From Aurelia coerulea (taxonomy: Eukaryota > Cnidaria > Scyphozoa > Semaeostomeae > Ulmaridae): a stretch of DNA of 64,000 nt. The stretch covers positions 37,270,663-37,334,662 of the forward strand of contig CM076943.1 of assembly GCA_039566865.1 (NCBI GenBank), given 5' to 3'. The position numbers and the translations under genes were made by a program. Shown here one piece after another: positions 1-11,437 of this stretch. The notes below the pieces were generated by a model. It made no database searches. It saw only the letters and a list, made by a program, of their open reading frames with translations, and was not told the origin of the DNA. Numbering within the stretch: position 1 is the stretch's first letter; every line of letters begins with the position of its first letter.

Positions 1-523
1 TTGAAGTCTGCTCACCCGGTGTACAGATTTGATTGGCTCCAGCGATGTGAATTTAGCTTTAATTAGTGCTTTTACTTTACTCCGTGAGAAGTTTAAACTT
101 TACCTCAAATGAAAACAACATGCCACAAAAGATCCCTCTACCTCTCCAGGTCAGATTTAGAAGGATATCGATAAGATCCCAATTTCATTTTGTGTTCCAG
201 GAGGTTGTGAGAACCTAGCATCAAAATCTTTCCTTTTGTTGGAAGCTCCATTTGCGCGCTGACTCATCCTCTGATCAGATCATATTTTCTCCTAAAATTG
301 ACCAATCAGGTTCCATTATTATCATTACTTCTGCCTTTCGTATTTAGGCCATTTAGGGTACCCCTAATAAAGAACATTGCACGCTTGAATAACTCGATTG
401 TTTCTTAATTCCAACGGGAAAAGGATGTCTATACATAAAACGACAAATCACAAGTGCTCATGTAACCTCCTTGCAATCGCGTACAATAACAGATTGGCAC
501 CAGTTTGAAGATCAAGCAAGGTA
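1..523. other. Unassigned flank, no gene seen
   Basis: I see no supported coding region, RNA gene or clear repeat here. The sequence is AT-rich and ends at the target-site duplication of the hAT-like element that starts at 532. Confidence 0.5.
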
Positions 524-531
524 AAGCTAAG

Positions 532-1211
532 TAGCCCTGTCCACAAGTTGCTCGGCAACTTTCGGGCAACTTGAAGTCCTTTGGGCAACTTTTAGGAATT
601 TTGGCAACTTTTGCAACATTGAGAAACTTGTGCTTATTTTAGCAATATTAGAACAATTTCTATAATATTGTGTTTATTCTCTGCAACAGTAATGAAAATA
701 GACATGGAAAGGATCTGTTTTCTGGTCAGGCTGGGATTCAACGTCATGGTTTGTGAAGAACTGGTCTTTGAAATTAACGATTTGTGACTATGATCAGTGT
801 GATGACGATGATGATTATGACAACGATGATTATTATTAATCATCAATTAATGTTGTTGGTGTGGTTGTTGTTGTTTATAAGCAACAAATGGTTCCTGCTG
901 AAATGTTGAAGATGTGTTACATGGTTCCAACTGTATTAGCGTCAAAAGGTTCAAACTTCCAGGAAGCTGCAGTTACCTCATGAAAGAAAATGTCGAAATA
1001 GAATAAAAAGACACTTCTCGAAGCATCCTTGGCGCTAATCTTATGCACATTTGTCAATTATTCATACATTCTTAGCACTTGGCCTTAAAAAAATGACAAT
1101 AAATGAGCAACTTTTGAGCAACTTTTTGAAAAAGTGGCAACTTTTGAGCAACTTTTCAGGAAATTATGAGCAACTTTTAGAGATATTTCGAGCAACTTGT
1201 GGACAGGGCTA
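532..1211. mobile_element. hAT-like nonautonomous DNA transposon (680 bp)
   Basis: The ends form a perfect inverted repeat of at least 22 bp beginning TAGCCCTGTCCACAAGTTGC. The 8-bp direct repeat AAGCTAAG flanks it at 524-531 and 1212-1219. The direct repeat can also be read as 10 bp (AAAGCTAAGT) if the first base of the inverted repeat is assigned to the target. Both subterminal regions hold short tandem copies of GCAACTTTT in opposite orientation, as expected of transposase-binding clusters. There is no transposase ORF. An 8-bp duplication suggests the hAT superfamily; a 10-bp reading would suggest Mutator. Confidence 0.85.
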
Positions 1212-1286
1212 AAGCTAAGTTTCTTTGGTCATTTGCATACAATTTCCAGCATCATATCAATAAGAAGGTTATCAATTGAAGCGAAC

Positions 1287-1287
<1 letters not shown>

Positions 1288-1344
<57 letters not shown>
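1288..1344. repeat. (ATA)n microsatellite, probable LINE tail
   Basis: Almost pure ATA trinucleotide repeat. It sits just beyond the 3' end of the minus-strand LINE and is probably that element's 3' tail. Short open frames across it are low-complexity artefacts. Confidence 0.8.
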
Positions 1345-1528
1345 GCAATAATAATTGTAATAACAGAAATATTTATACAGGGTTTACCTTGTCAATACTA
1401 CAAGTACTATTATCAATAAGGGCCCTGTTTGAAAATTAAAGAAAAGTAAAACCATCATTATACAATGTAAAAAAGCCTAAAATGTCGTTCAATATTTATC
1501 GTTAAAATCCTGTAGTTGGGTAAAATAT

Positions 1529-2536
1529 CTATGATCCTTGCAAATGTTCTTTAAGTCGATGCTTGAAAACAACAATGGATTCTAAACTTCGAATGTCAAT
1601 TGGTAGTTCGTTGTAACAAGATGGGCCTTGGAGCCAGAAGGACTTTTCTCCAGCTTCTGTTCTGACCTTTGGAATGCGCAAAAGTAGCTTTATTGCCTCT
1701 TGTACAATAATTATGGTTAATTCTGTCACCATAGGACGCAAAATTAGCGATTGTAGTTCCTTGCAAACACTTGAAGATTAAAAGATCTGCTTTAAACTTC
1801 TTCTGGTTTAATATCATCAAAAATCCACATTCTTTATCATACTCTGGACGACGATGAATGATTTTAATGGCTCTTGCTTGAAGGTTTTCGAATTTCTTGC
1901 TCATTGTGTCCGAGATCTTTAGAGTCGGTGTAGAGCAATACAGCATTTTGGGCAATACTGTTCCTTTGCATATTGATTCAGCTGCATGACTCGTTAGTGA
2001 CTGTCTCATTCTTTTCAAAAGCTTAATTCGTGCTGCAGCACTTTTTAAAGTCTTTTGTAAATGCTCTTTCATATTCAGGCTAGGGTCCAAAAGAACTCCA
2101 AGATACTTATAACCACTCACAAAGTGTATCAAATGCTCATTCATCCAGATCTTTAGGTCGTGCAGTTTTTTGGAAGTACCAAAAAGCATGGTTTCTGTTT
2201 TTCCTTTTTTTCAAATTTATGATAAGCATGTTGTTCTCTAACCATTTTGCAATGTTTGCCATATCAGTTGTCAGAGCTTCCTCCACCTGACTGATGTTTT
2301 TATGAGACATGTATATGACAGTGTCATCAGCATACATTTGGATGTTACATTGTTTGACAACATTCGTTAGATCATTAATTTGCACAAGGAACAACAGAGG
2401 CCCCAGAATTGAGCCCTGTGGTACTCCATATTTGACTAGTTGGCATGAAGATTTCGAATTGCCACATTGAACAAACTGGTATCGATCTTTCAGATAGCTT
2501 TCAACCCAGAAAAGTTCTGCACCACTGATACCATAA
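1529..2536 (-). pseudogene. LINE ORF2, second half of RT and C-terminal tail
   Basis: This is the continuation of the RT interrupted at 3242. The frame enters with YGISGAELFW, then YGVPQGSILGPLLF and the catalytic box MYADDTVIYM near 2330. A one-base frameshift in a T/A run around 2195-2215 separates it from the thumb region (YKYLGVLLDPSLNM, KLLKRMRQSL). A further frame change near 1740 leads to the tail GEKSFWLQGPSCYNELPID, typical of CR1/L2-like elements. These frameshifts make the copy inactive. Confidence 0.85.
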
Positions 2537-3232
2537 GTTAAATTTCCATAAATTCAAGCATAATTTTAGGGATACAATAAACCCAATGTGCCCAACAAAC
2601 GATGGCATTGAGGACACTGAGCACTTTTTGTTGCTCTGCCCTTCTTTTGATGCTCAACGACAAAATCTTCTCGCTGGAATTGTTGAATTATTACGACCAT
2701 TTGCACAAATCACCAATCTTTCAAACGATTCTTTGACTCATCTTTTATTGTATGGTGATCAAGAACTTCCTGATGAGTTAAACAGAAATATACTCGAATT
2801 AACTTTACGCTTCATCCAAGAAACTGGTCGCTTTGATTAATCTATTGAGATTACAGCTATGTACTACGCAACCACCAAGTCCTTTATCGTAAATAGCTCT
2901 TTTCTTTATAAATTCTGTTTAACATCAGATGTCTGCCATTTTACCTTCCTAAATCAACAATTAAATCATTCGCACTCGTGACATCTTCCAACCCATTTAA
3001 ACCTTGACCTGACATCTGATATGAGACAGAATCTAGTATAGTATCCATTAATCTTTAATTGTTTCGTCGTTTCGTAATGGTCTGTACACAGCTTAATGTT
3101 TCATGTTTTTATATATTGGCCATATTGTATTTCGCTCCCCATGGTATCGTAACTGTAGTGTTGTATAGTAAATTAGATAGGTATAGTAGAATGTAAGATT
3201 ATTGTAAAATTTTATATTTGAATAAAAAAAAA
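2537..3232 (+). mobile_element. 5'-truncated LINE inserted into the minus-strand LINE
   Basis: The 696-bp insert carries the C-terminal end of a LINE ORF2 followed by a 3'UTR and an A-rich tail at 3222-3233. It is bounded by the 9-bp direct repeat ATACCATAA at 2528-2536 and 3233-3241. Removing the insert and one repeat rejoins the older LINE reading frame exactly. This is a textbook target-primed insertion of a short, 5'-truncated copy. Confidence 0.9.
2541..2840 (+). pseudogene. LINE ORF2 C-terminal fragment with CxC-H-C motif
   Basis: The frame reads HKFKHNFRDTINPMC and continues with DTEHFLLLCPSF, a cysteine/histidine pattern found at the C terminus of several LINE clades downstream of RT. 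About 98 residues remain and end in a proper stop. No RT is present because of 5' truncation. I cannot assign a clade from this piece alone. Confidence 0.7.
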
Positions 3233-3241
3233 ATACCATAA

Positions 3242-4518
3242 TAGGGAAGTTTTTTCAGTATTATCGAATGCTCAACAGTGTCGAAAGCTTTTTGCAAATC
3301 AACAAACACAGCACCTGTTAATTTCCCATGATCCATTGCTCGACGAATATTGTCTGTGAACAGTGTGATGGCAAGTTCTGTATTATATCTCTTCCTGCAG
3401 CCAAATTGACATGATGTTAACAGGTTATTATTTTCTAAAAAGTCAGCTATTTGTTCGTAGACAAATCTTTCCAATATTTTGGATAAAGCAGGTAGTACAG
3501 ATATTGGACGATAATTGTCAGGCAATGCTTTATTTCCAGACTTATAGAGTGGAATAACTCTTGCGATTTTCAATTTATTTGGAACGAAAGAAGTTTCAAG
3601 TGACAAATTTATGATGTGTGTCAAAGGCTTCGCAATAACGTCTGTACTGTCTTTTAACAGTCTTGGTGGTAGGTTATCATGACCGGGAGATTTTGTCGAT
3701 TTTAGCTGAGCAAGGTGCCTTCGAACTCTTTCCTTTGAAACTGATTGAAACTTAAAAGTTGGCGTCTCCTGCCTTATCACACCGTCATTTCGCCAAGTAA
3801 AATTTGTTGGTAAAGTGCTGCACAGCTTTTCGGCGCAAGTTGTAAAATAGTTGCAAAATAAAGAAGCTATGCCTTGTTTGGTAGTTTCCAGATTCCCATT
3901 TACTTCGAGTGCAGATACGCCTACAGAAGCGGTGTCCTTAGACGGGTATAGTTTTTTAACCGAGTTCCAAAACTGTTTAAGATTTTTTGTGCTTTCCTCA
4001 ATTAGATTTTTGTTATAGGCAGCCTTACTCTTCTTGATGCATGAGTTTACTTTGTTTCGATATTCCCTGTACAATTTCCAGTCATTGTTATTTCCACCTT
4101 TTTTAGCCTTTGTTAGATGATAATCTCTCGACTTTATCAATTTTAAGATCTCTGGGGTTCTCCAGGGACAGTGCAAGCCACGAACTTTTTTCTGTGTTAC
4201 TGGATCATGGTTATCAAAGACCTTAGTCAAAATGCTTTCAAATGCATTATATCCAATTTCTGCATCTTGGGACTTAAGAACTTGATCCCATGGGGCATCC
4301 CTTAGGTATTTATTTAGACTTTCTTTTTCATAGTTCTTGTAATTCCTGCATGTTATTAAGCGAGAGCTAAATCTAAGGCTATTGACCTTTCTCACTGCTC
4401 CTATCAAATATTGAAACAACGGCCTAGATTTTAATTCCCGCGCTAGATGGAATGTGAAACCAAAGTGATTCTCAAAGAATATTGCAGCATTGCACCAAGC
4501 AGGATCGATCAAGATCAA
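3242..4518 (-). pseudogene. LINE ORF2, pre-RT and first half of RT
   Basis: This open stretch encodes the linker and the fingers/palm start of a non-LTR reverse transcriptase. Visible motifs are PWRTPEILKLIKSRD in the linker, KSPGHDNLPPRLLK, ARVIPLYKSG, NYRPISVLPALSKILERFVY, QFGCRKRYNTELAI and the first catalytic block VFVDLQKAFDTVEH. It stops artificially at 3242, where a second LINE interrupts a Tyr-Gly-Ile codon run, and resumes at 2536. No endonuclease is encoded upstream, so a complete protein is impossible here. The open frame is long for a dead copy, suggesting moderate age. Confidence 0.85.
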
Positions 4519-4545
4519 GATGAAGTAAGTTTTCTTACTTGTCTA

Positions 4546-5427
4546 CTTTGCAGATCTTAGTGGCCTTTCTTGAAGTTCTGGACCTTCAACTTGCCTGACC
4601 TTTTTTGATGCGGGCACACATTTATTGATGATTTTACGGCAGATAAAAATTGAAATGTAAGTTACAATGACCATGATTGGCTTAAACATAACTTACGTAA
4701 AACTAAAAAGCAATCTTTTTTAATTCTGCATTCCCGTTTTAGATCTAAAAGAAATTTTATTTATGGTCAACACGATATTCATTCAAACGGAAATATGGGA
4801 GAGATTATCACATGAACGTGCATCTGCCAATTTGCAGCCTTTTCAGCGTTTTTAGAGTGTAAGCCCTTCGATCAAGTACGTACGAGATAACTCTATATCG
4901 GCAAGTTTCCCTGGCACTTGTGGTGGTTTTCAAAAAAACAGTGTCAACTCAAGCATTCGTCATCCTGAGGAAATCATGGACCAGCAATCATCCCCCATGT
5001 GAAAATCTCTCGTTGCAACGTCATGATTTGACAAGCAACTTTTTTAATCTCTCTCAGTCTCTTTGTGGGTCAGCCTCCAGATCATCTTCTTCATCGTCAT
5101 CACCTTCATTGGTGTCTGAGTATCTGAATGCTTGTCTTGCTCAGGATTAAGGACTGACTCTGAAGCTTTGACAGACAAGGCATTCACTGCATTGATTAAT
5201 TGAACCCGACAGATAGAGCAGATTTCCATTCATGAAGGAAAGCATGACAAATGGAGGGAATTTCCATACAATGTAAGAAACTTGACACTCTTGATTGTTG
5301 AGCACAGTTGGCAAGGCCACATTGTCTGCAAGGCAAATAAGTAAAGCTTTACAGGGGAATTTTGCTGAAAATAAAGGTAGCATTTACAACTAGCCATTTC
5401 ATGAAGTGACAAATATACCCTACATAC
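4546..5427. other. Unassigned interval
   Basis: No supported gene is seen. Short open frames on both strands at 4920-5480 overlap each other and lack recognisable domains or splice structure. The left end of the TA-target element follows at 5430. Confidence 0.4.
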
Positions 5428-6272
5428 TAGAGTAGCGTCGCCCATTATGGCCGGTCGCCCATTATGGCCGGCTAGCAAGAGAAATTAAATTTCAGGGGAC
5501 TGATGACTAGTAATATAATTGCAATTGCGCGGAAAATCTTTGCTGACATCTGTTTTATCATGATTTGACCTTCACTGAAGTTTCAGTTCTTTTGCATTGA
5601 AACCCGACGAGATGGTTTGAGCATATCTCTAATTGATTCTTTCAAGTATTGCAAATTTCATGACTCTATTTACATTCCGTCCTTCTTTTTTGTTCGCTCG
5701 GCACCTTGCAGTTTGAAATTTTTGAAATATGTTTTGATTTTTCAGAAGTCCTGTCTCTAGAGAGGAAATCTACAATTAAACCAAAGCAAAGTGGCTTCTG
5801 ATTAAGATTTAAGGCTATAAAGTCTCAGTGCTGCTAATTGCAATTTTCGTTGCCCATTATGCCCATCAGTTTACCAGAGAAGTTTCCAATCGCTTCAAAA
5901 TATCAAAATGCAACATTTATTCAAAAAAACACCAATTTGGGTTAAAATCTTACTTACTGACTTGGAAAATCATCGAAACCCAGAAAAACGCAGCATTATA
6001 TCAAGTCTGTTTTCATTTTAGAAACTATGCCAAAACTAATCCACCCATGCACAAGAGATAAGGCAGGATTTAGAACAACTCGAAGCATGTATTTCAATTG
6101 CCAAAACTTGAAGTTTAGGTTAATTCTTATTGATATTTTTTGGTTTAAAGTACCAAATGATAAACAAAGAACAGTAATTAAAGCTATGTTCGTTGCGTGT
6201 GGTACTATGTAATTGAACAGTAATAAAATGTACAAATGATTTAAGTACCAAAATTAGCTTAGATGTTTAAAA

Positions 6273-6304
6273 CACGACGTTTCGAGCATATACTCGTTAT
6301 CAAG
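6273..6304 (-). ncRNA. Hammerhead-ribozyme-like motif in left Penelope arm
   Basis: Read on the minus strand the motif is CTTGATAAC-GAG-loop-CTC-GAAACGTC. It resembles the hammerhead core with stem II and the GAAA block. However the CUGAUGA box is altered (UUGAUAA) and a base is extra before stem II. Penelope elements are known to carry hammerhead motifs in their terminal repeats. Activity of this version is uncertain. Confidence 0.5.
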
Positions 6305-6468
6305 TGACTCGAAATCAATCGAGCCGAGCAAAGAGAAGAGAAGATTCGACAAATAGGGAGGAATGCGAGATGCGACGTGACGTAGCGTAGATAGGGAATG
6401 AGGAATGGGAGGAATGTGAGAAAAGAGTAAGAAAGGACCTATTGCAGATAAGTAAATTGCTTATTTAG

Positions 6469-8568
6469 TCAATTAGGATAAAGAGTTTTTAAGTTAAAAA
6501 ATAAGCGTTTCTCCAATGTCTTGCGTTTGGTGGTGTCTTGAGGTGCATATAACAAGCCAAGAATGGACATGTCGGCAGTTGAATGGTTGGCTGAGTTGTA
6601 ATGTCTGGATATGTTGCTGTCTGGATCGTGTTTATGGTTTTCATCGAGGTGGATCTTGTTTCTTACATTACGTTTATGTTCCCCAAAACGGTTGTTGATT
6701 TGTCGGGAGGTTTCGCCGATGTAGAAAGATTGACATTTGGTGCAGATGATACAATAGATTACGCAGAATGATGAACAGGTAAAGTTAGATCTGATATTGA
6801 AGGTTCGGTTTTGGTTGGTGATAGTGGTCGATTGGTTGATGTGGGTGCAGGTCTGACAGAGGCGATGTTGGCAAGGTAAAGTACCAGGCAGTTGTGAGGT
6901 TGCTAGGTTGGTTTTGACTAGGGAGTCCTTTAAATTCTTGTCTCTGCGAAAAGCCATAAGTGGAGGTGCAATGAAGATGTTATTTGTTTCTGTGTCGCTG
7001 GTTAGAATGTTGAAGTTGCTATAAATTATGTTCTTTACATTGTTGTGAAAAGGGTGGTAGGTCAGGGTGAAAGGAACGCGGTTGTTGCTGTTTTCGTTGT
7101 TAGAAGGTTGGAGGGCTTCGTCTTGAGAAATATCCTTAACTTTATTGAAAGCTGCTTGGGTGATGTGGTCAGGGTACTTGTTTTGCTTGAAGAAAGAAGA
7201 CATTTCCTCTGCTTTTAAGCTGAAATCATCATCATTTGAACAAATATGGCGGAGACGGCGGAGTTGCGAGTAAGGGATGGAGTCTTTGCATTTCTTCGGG
7301 TGTGATGAGTCGTAGTTAAGGAGGCAATGGGAATCTGTAGCTTTGTAGAAGATAGACGTGGAGATTTGGTCATCAGAGATGCTGAGGAGGATGTCCAGGA
7401 ATGGCAGGCTTTCTTCTGCGATAGAGTGCATGAATTGTAAGGCTGGGTGAAGATTGTTGGTGTAGTTGATAAATTTCTGGAGATCGGCCAAAGGAAGAGA
7501 TGTTGCTCCAACGATATCGTCGATGTATCTTTTGACCAGGCAAGGAAAAGGACCATTGTAAGATTGAAAGATAAGCTGTTCTTGGTGGCCAACGAAGAGG
7601 TAGGCATAACTTGGGCCAAGTTTACTACCCATGGCAACGCCAGATGTCTGAAGATAATATTGACCATTAAAGGAAAAGGCATTAGTAGTTAGGACCAATT
7701 CAGCAAGGTGAAGAAGAGTGGTAGTTGGTGGGCTTTGAAGGCGTCGTTTGTCAAGGAAAAACTTTAGTGCTTGTAGGCCATCATTGTGGGGAATGCAAGT
7801 GTACAATGATTTAACATCCATAGTGAACAGATATTTGTGTGGTCCTCTGAATCTGAATTCTTTAAAGATGCGAAGGGCGTGGGAAGAATCTTTGACATAG
7901 GTAGGAAGATCTTGGACGATTGGTGTGAAAATTGAGTCAAGGTAGGCTGCTATTTGAGAAGTGGGGCAGGAAATGGCTGACACGATGGGGCGACCAGGAT
8001 TATTGGGTTTATGAATCTTGGGCAACATATAAAAAACAGAAGTCCTAGGATGTTGAAGATATAGTGCAGAGGCATTGGAGGGGAGATTTTTGTTATTGAT
8101 TTCATCTTTGACAAAATTTATGATGGTTTTGTTGAAGGATTTGGTTGGATTCTTGTTTACTGCTTGGTAGGAAGTGGTTTGCAGTTGAGAGTGACCTTCC
8201 TGAACATACAAATCTTTGCTCCAAACGACTATACGGCCTCCTTTGTCGGCTGGTTTGATGACAATGTCGTCCCGATTTTTTAGTTGCTTTAAAGCATTCC
8301 ATTCTAGAGATGTGAGGTTGGATCTTGTTTGCTTAGATTTAAAGTTAAGTTTAGAAATTTCATACCTGCACTTTTCAATGTAAAGGTCCAGGGCTGCATA
8401 CTTTCCTGCTCTAGGGGTCCAGGTGGATTTGGAAGGGAAAAGCTTGGCTATTTTCTTTGTTTGAAGATCATTAGGAGATTCTTCTTCATCAGAGTCTTGG
8501 GTGTCTTGATCGTTATTGATGTTATTGAAATGGGCTTTAAGACGAAGACGGCGAAAAAAGGATTTCAA
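6469..8568 (-). pseudogene. Penelope-like RT/GIY-YIG ORF, 5'-truncated copy
   Basis: The inverted partner encodes RT and nuclease almost identically to the plus-strand copy, including YIDD, the Cys/His cluster and the YIG motif. It lacks roughly the first 175 residues because the arm begins at 8567. A single G-to-T difference near 6471 turns a Gly codon into TGA, so the protein ends eleven residues early. Otherwise the frame is open. It probably arose in the same insertion event that created the dimer and is not independently functional. Confidence 0.9.
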
Positions 8569-8613
8569 AGTATCCTGATGATATCAGCAACACTGCTTAT
8601 TTATGAACTTGGT

Positions 8614-11271
8614 ATGTCTACATTTAAGAAAACAAGATTTACAAGCCACGTCTTCTTCCTCAGCAAATGTCTTCGCTCAAATGTTACACCAAAGGGATTT
8701 AGACTCAATTTTCATTCTTCTAATTTGTCTAGAAAGCTTCAGAAACATCTTCAATCATGTTCAAAAAATCTTATGCGTACAACGTTGCAGCAACATAAAG
8801 ATACCGCCCAATTGAGATCTGATAAGCTACCATGGCTGGCAAATCGTTTAAGAAACTTATGCATTAACTTTGAAGACTTTTTATCTATTCGTCAAAAGAT
8901 TCATGAATTTAACCAACTAATTTATGATGCCCTTAAACAAACAAAAGAAGATAAATTCAAGGAACTTGTATCTGCTAAGTATGGTGATAATACCGAAATA
9001 ATATCAACGATTCCACACAATATTGTACAAACCATCCCACCAGAATTGCCATTAACTCAGGAAGAAAGAAATCTCTTAAGTAAAGGACTTAAATTCGTTC
9101 CAGTTAAGAAGACAGTTGATGAATTTCAATCTAAACATGACACTGAATCCTTTTTTCGCCGTCTTCGTCTTAAAGCCCATTTCAATAACATCAATAACGA
9201 TCAAGACACCCAAGACTCTGATGAAGAAGAATCTCCTAATGATCTTCAAACAAAGAAAATAGCCAAGCTTTTCCCTTCCAAATCCACCTGGACCCCTAAA
9301 GCAGGAAAGTATGCAGCCCTGGACCTTTACATTGAAAAGCGCAGGTATGAAATTTCTAAACTTAACTTTAAATCTAAGCAAACAAGACCCAACCTCACAT
9401 CTCAAGAATGGAATGCTTTAAAGCAACTAAAAAATCGGGACGACATTGTCATCAAACCAGCCGACAAAGGAGGCCGTATAGTCGTTTGGAGCAAAGATTT
9501 GTATGTTCAGGAAGGTCACTCTCAACTGCAAACCACTTCCTACCAAGCACTAAACAAGAATCCAACCAAATCCTTCAACAAAACCATCATAAATTTTGTC
9601 AAAGATGAAATCAACAACAAAAATCTCCCCTCCAATGCCTCTGCACTATATTTTCAACATCCTAGGACTTCGGTTTTTTATATGCTGCCCAAGATTCATA
9701 AACCCAATAATCCTGGTCGCCCCATCGTGTCAGCCATTTCTTGCCCCACTTCTCAAATAGCAGCCTACCTTGACTCAATTTTCACACCAATCGTCCAAGA
9801 TCTTCCTACCTATGTCAAAGATTCTTCCCACGCCCTTCGCATCTTTAAAGAATTCAGATTCAGAGGACCACACAAATATCTGTTCACTATGGATGTTAAA
9901 TCATTGTACACTTGCATTCCCCACAATGATGGCCTACAAGCACTAAAGTTTTTCCTTGACAAACGACGCCCTCAAAGCCCACCAACTACCACTCTTCTTC
10001 GCCTTGCTGAATTGGTCCTAACTACTAATGCCTTTTCCTTTAATGGTCAATATTATCTTCAGACATCTGGCGTTGCCATGGGTAGTAAACTTGGCCCAAG
10101 TTATGCCTGCCTCTTCGTTGGCCACCAAGAACAGCTTATCTTTCAATCTTACAATGGTCCTTTTCCTTGCCTGGTCAAAAGATACATCGACGATATCGTT
10201 GGAGCAACATCTCTTCCTTTGGCCGATCTCCAGAAATTTATCAACTACACCAACAATTTTCACCCAGCCTTACAATTCATGCACTCTATCACAGAAGAAA
10301 GCCTGCCATTCCTGGACATCCTCCTCAGCATCTCTGATGACCAAATTTCCACGTCTATCTTCTACAAAGCTACAGATTCCCATTGCCTCCTTAACTACGA
10401 CTCATCACATCCGAAGAAATGCAAAGACTCCATCCCTTACTCGCAACTCCGCCGTCTCCGCCGTATTTGTTCAAATGATGATGATTTCAGCTTAAAAGCA
10501 GAGGAAATGTCTTCTTTCTTCAAGCAAAACAAGTACACTGACCACATCACCCATGCAGCTTTCAATAAAGTTAAGGATCTTTCTCAAGACGAAGCCCTCC
10601 AACCTTCTAACAACGAAAACAGCAACAACCGCATTCCTTTCACCCTGACCTACCACCCTTTTAACAACAATGTAAAGAACATAATTTATAGCAACTTCAA
10701 CATTCTAACCAACGACACAAAAACAAAGAACATCTTCATTGCACCTCCACTTATGGCTTTTCGCAGAGACAAGAATTTAAAGGACTCCCTAGTCAAAACC
10801 AACCTAGCAACCTCACAACTACCTGGTACTTTACCTTGCCAACATCGCCTCTGTCAGACCTGCACCCACATCAACCAATCGACCACTATCACCAACCAAA
10901 ACCGAACCTTCAATATCAGATCTAACTTTACCTGTTCATCATCCTGCGTTATCTATTGTATCATCTGCACCAAATGTCAATCTTTCTACATCGGCGAAAC
11001 CTCCCGACAAATCAACAACCGTTTTGGGGAACATAAACGTAATGTAAGAAGCAAGATCCACCTCGATGAAAACCATAAACACGACCCAGACTGCAACATA
11101 TCCAGACATTACAACTCAGCCAACCATTCAACTGCCGACATGTCCATTCTTGGCTTGTTATATGCACCTCAAGACACCACCAAACACAAGACATTGGAGA
11201 AATGCTTAATTTTTAACTTAAAAACTCTTTATCCTAATGGACTAAATAAGCAATTTACTTATCTGCAATAG
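8614..11271 (+). CDS. Penelope-like reverse transcriptase with GIY-YIG endonuclease (885 aa)
   Basis: This is an uninterrupted ORF that would copy element RNA at a nick made by its own endonuclease. An N-terminal region precedes RT blocks: DKGGRIVVWSKDLY, YMLPKIHKPNNPGRP, MDVKSLYTCIP (Asp427), GVAMGSKLGPSYA and the catalytic box YIDD at 524-527. A Cys/His cluster (CQHRLCQTCTH) leads to the GIY-YIG nuclease with VIY at 779-781, YIG at 792-794 and Arg803. The frame is open from 8329, but that stretch is antisense of the left copy. The Met at 8614 in the unique centre is the first plausible start and follows no visible promoter. No stop or frameshift is present, so it may be functional. Confidence 0.9.
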   Translation: MSTFKKTRFTSHVFFLSKCLRSNVTPKGFRLNFHSSNLSRKLQKHLQSCSKNLMRTTLQQHKDTAQLRSDKLPWLANRLRNLCINFEDFLSIRQKIHEFNQLIYDALKQTKEDKFKELVSAKYGDNTEIISTIPHNIVQTIPPELPLTQEERNLLSKGLKFVPVKKTVDEFQSKHDTESFFRRLRLKAHFNNINNDQDTQDSDEEESPNDLQTKKIAKLFPSKSTWTPKAGKYAALDLYIEKRRYEISKLNFKSKQTRPNLTSQEWNALKQLKNRDDIVIKPADKGGRIVVWSKDLYVQEGHSQLQTTSYQALNKNPTKSFNKTIINFVKDEINNKNLPSNASALYFQHPRTSVFYMLPKIHKPNNPGRPIVSAISCPTSQIAAYLDSIFTPIVQDLPTYVKDSSHALRIFKEFRFRGPHKYLFTMDVKSLYTCIPHNDGLQALKFFLDKRRPQSPPTTTLLRLAELVLTTNAFSFNGQYYLQTSGVAMGSKLGPSYACLFVGHQEQLIFQSYNGPFPCLVKRYIDDIVGATSLPLADLQKFINYTNNFHPALQFMHSITEESLPFLDILLSISDDQISTSIFYKATDSHCLLNYDSSHPKKCKDSIPYSQLRRLRRICSNDDDFSLKAEEMSSFFKQNKYTDHITHAAFNKVKDLSQDEALQPSNNENSNNRIPFTLTYHPFNNNVKNIIYSNFNILTNDTKTKNIFIAPPLMAFRRDKNLKDSLVKTNLATSQLPGTLPCQHRLCQTCTHINQSTTITNQNRTFNIRSNFTCSSSCVIYCIICTKCQSFYIGETSRQINNRFGEHKRNVRSKIHLDENHKHDPDCNISRHYNSANHSTADMSILGLLYAPQDTTKHKTLEKCLIFNLKTLYPNGLNKQFTYLQ

Positions 11272-11405
11272 GTCCTTCCTTACTCTTTTCTCACATTCCT
11301 CCCATTCCCCATTCCCTATCTACGCTACGTCACGTCGCATCTCGCATTCCTTCCTATTTGTCGAATCTTCTCTTCTCTTTGCTCGGCTCGATTGATTTCG
11401 AGTCA

Positions 11406-11437
11406 CTTGATAACGAGTATATGCTCGAAACGTCGTG
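11406..11437 (+). ncRNA. Hammerhead-ribozyme-like motif in right Penelope arm
   Basis: This is the mirror copy of the motif at 6273-6304, located downstream of the RT ORF stop codon. The two are identical over the core. The GAAACGUC end contains the self-complementary ACGU, which in short-stem-III hammerheads could pair between two molecules. The degenerate CUGAUGA box leaves catalysis doubtful. Confidence 0.5.

Larger units (their letters stand above)
1345..4545 (-). mobile_element. CR1/L2-like non-LTR retrotransposon, 5'-truncated, split
   Basis: A minus-strand LINE runs from about 4545 to 1345 and is interrupted by another LINE at 2537-3232. It retains the region between endonuclease and reverse transcriptase, the whole RT and the C-terminal tail. 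The endonuclease domain is missing, so the copy is 5'-truncated. A 3'UTR hairpin segment at 1362-1440 (ACAGGG pairing with CCCTGT) recurs at about 22625-22690. Assignment to CR1/L2 rests on the C-terminal tail with the SFWLQGPSCYNELPIDIRS-type motif and on microsatellite-like 3' ends. Confidence 0.8.

Noticed and set aside
1197..1439. Asn-rich 80-residue frame
   Set aside because: It comes from the (ATA)n tract and overlaps the end of the hAT-like MITE.
5230..5478. Cys-rich minus-strand frames around 5147-5478
   Set aside because: There is no splice context or recognised domain, and one frame runs into the terminal repeat of the TA element.
6516..7692. Plus-strand frames of 60-81 residues inside the left Penelope arm, mirrored at 10018-11194
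   Set aside because: They are antisense shadows of the RT and nuclease coding sequence.
8329..8613. N-terminal 95 residues of the long plus-strand Penelope frame
   Set aside because: They are the antisense of the inverted left copy. The unique centre begins at 8568, and the first Met outside the arm is at 8614.
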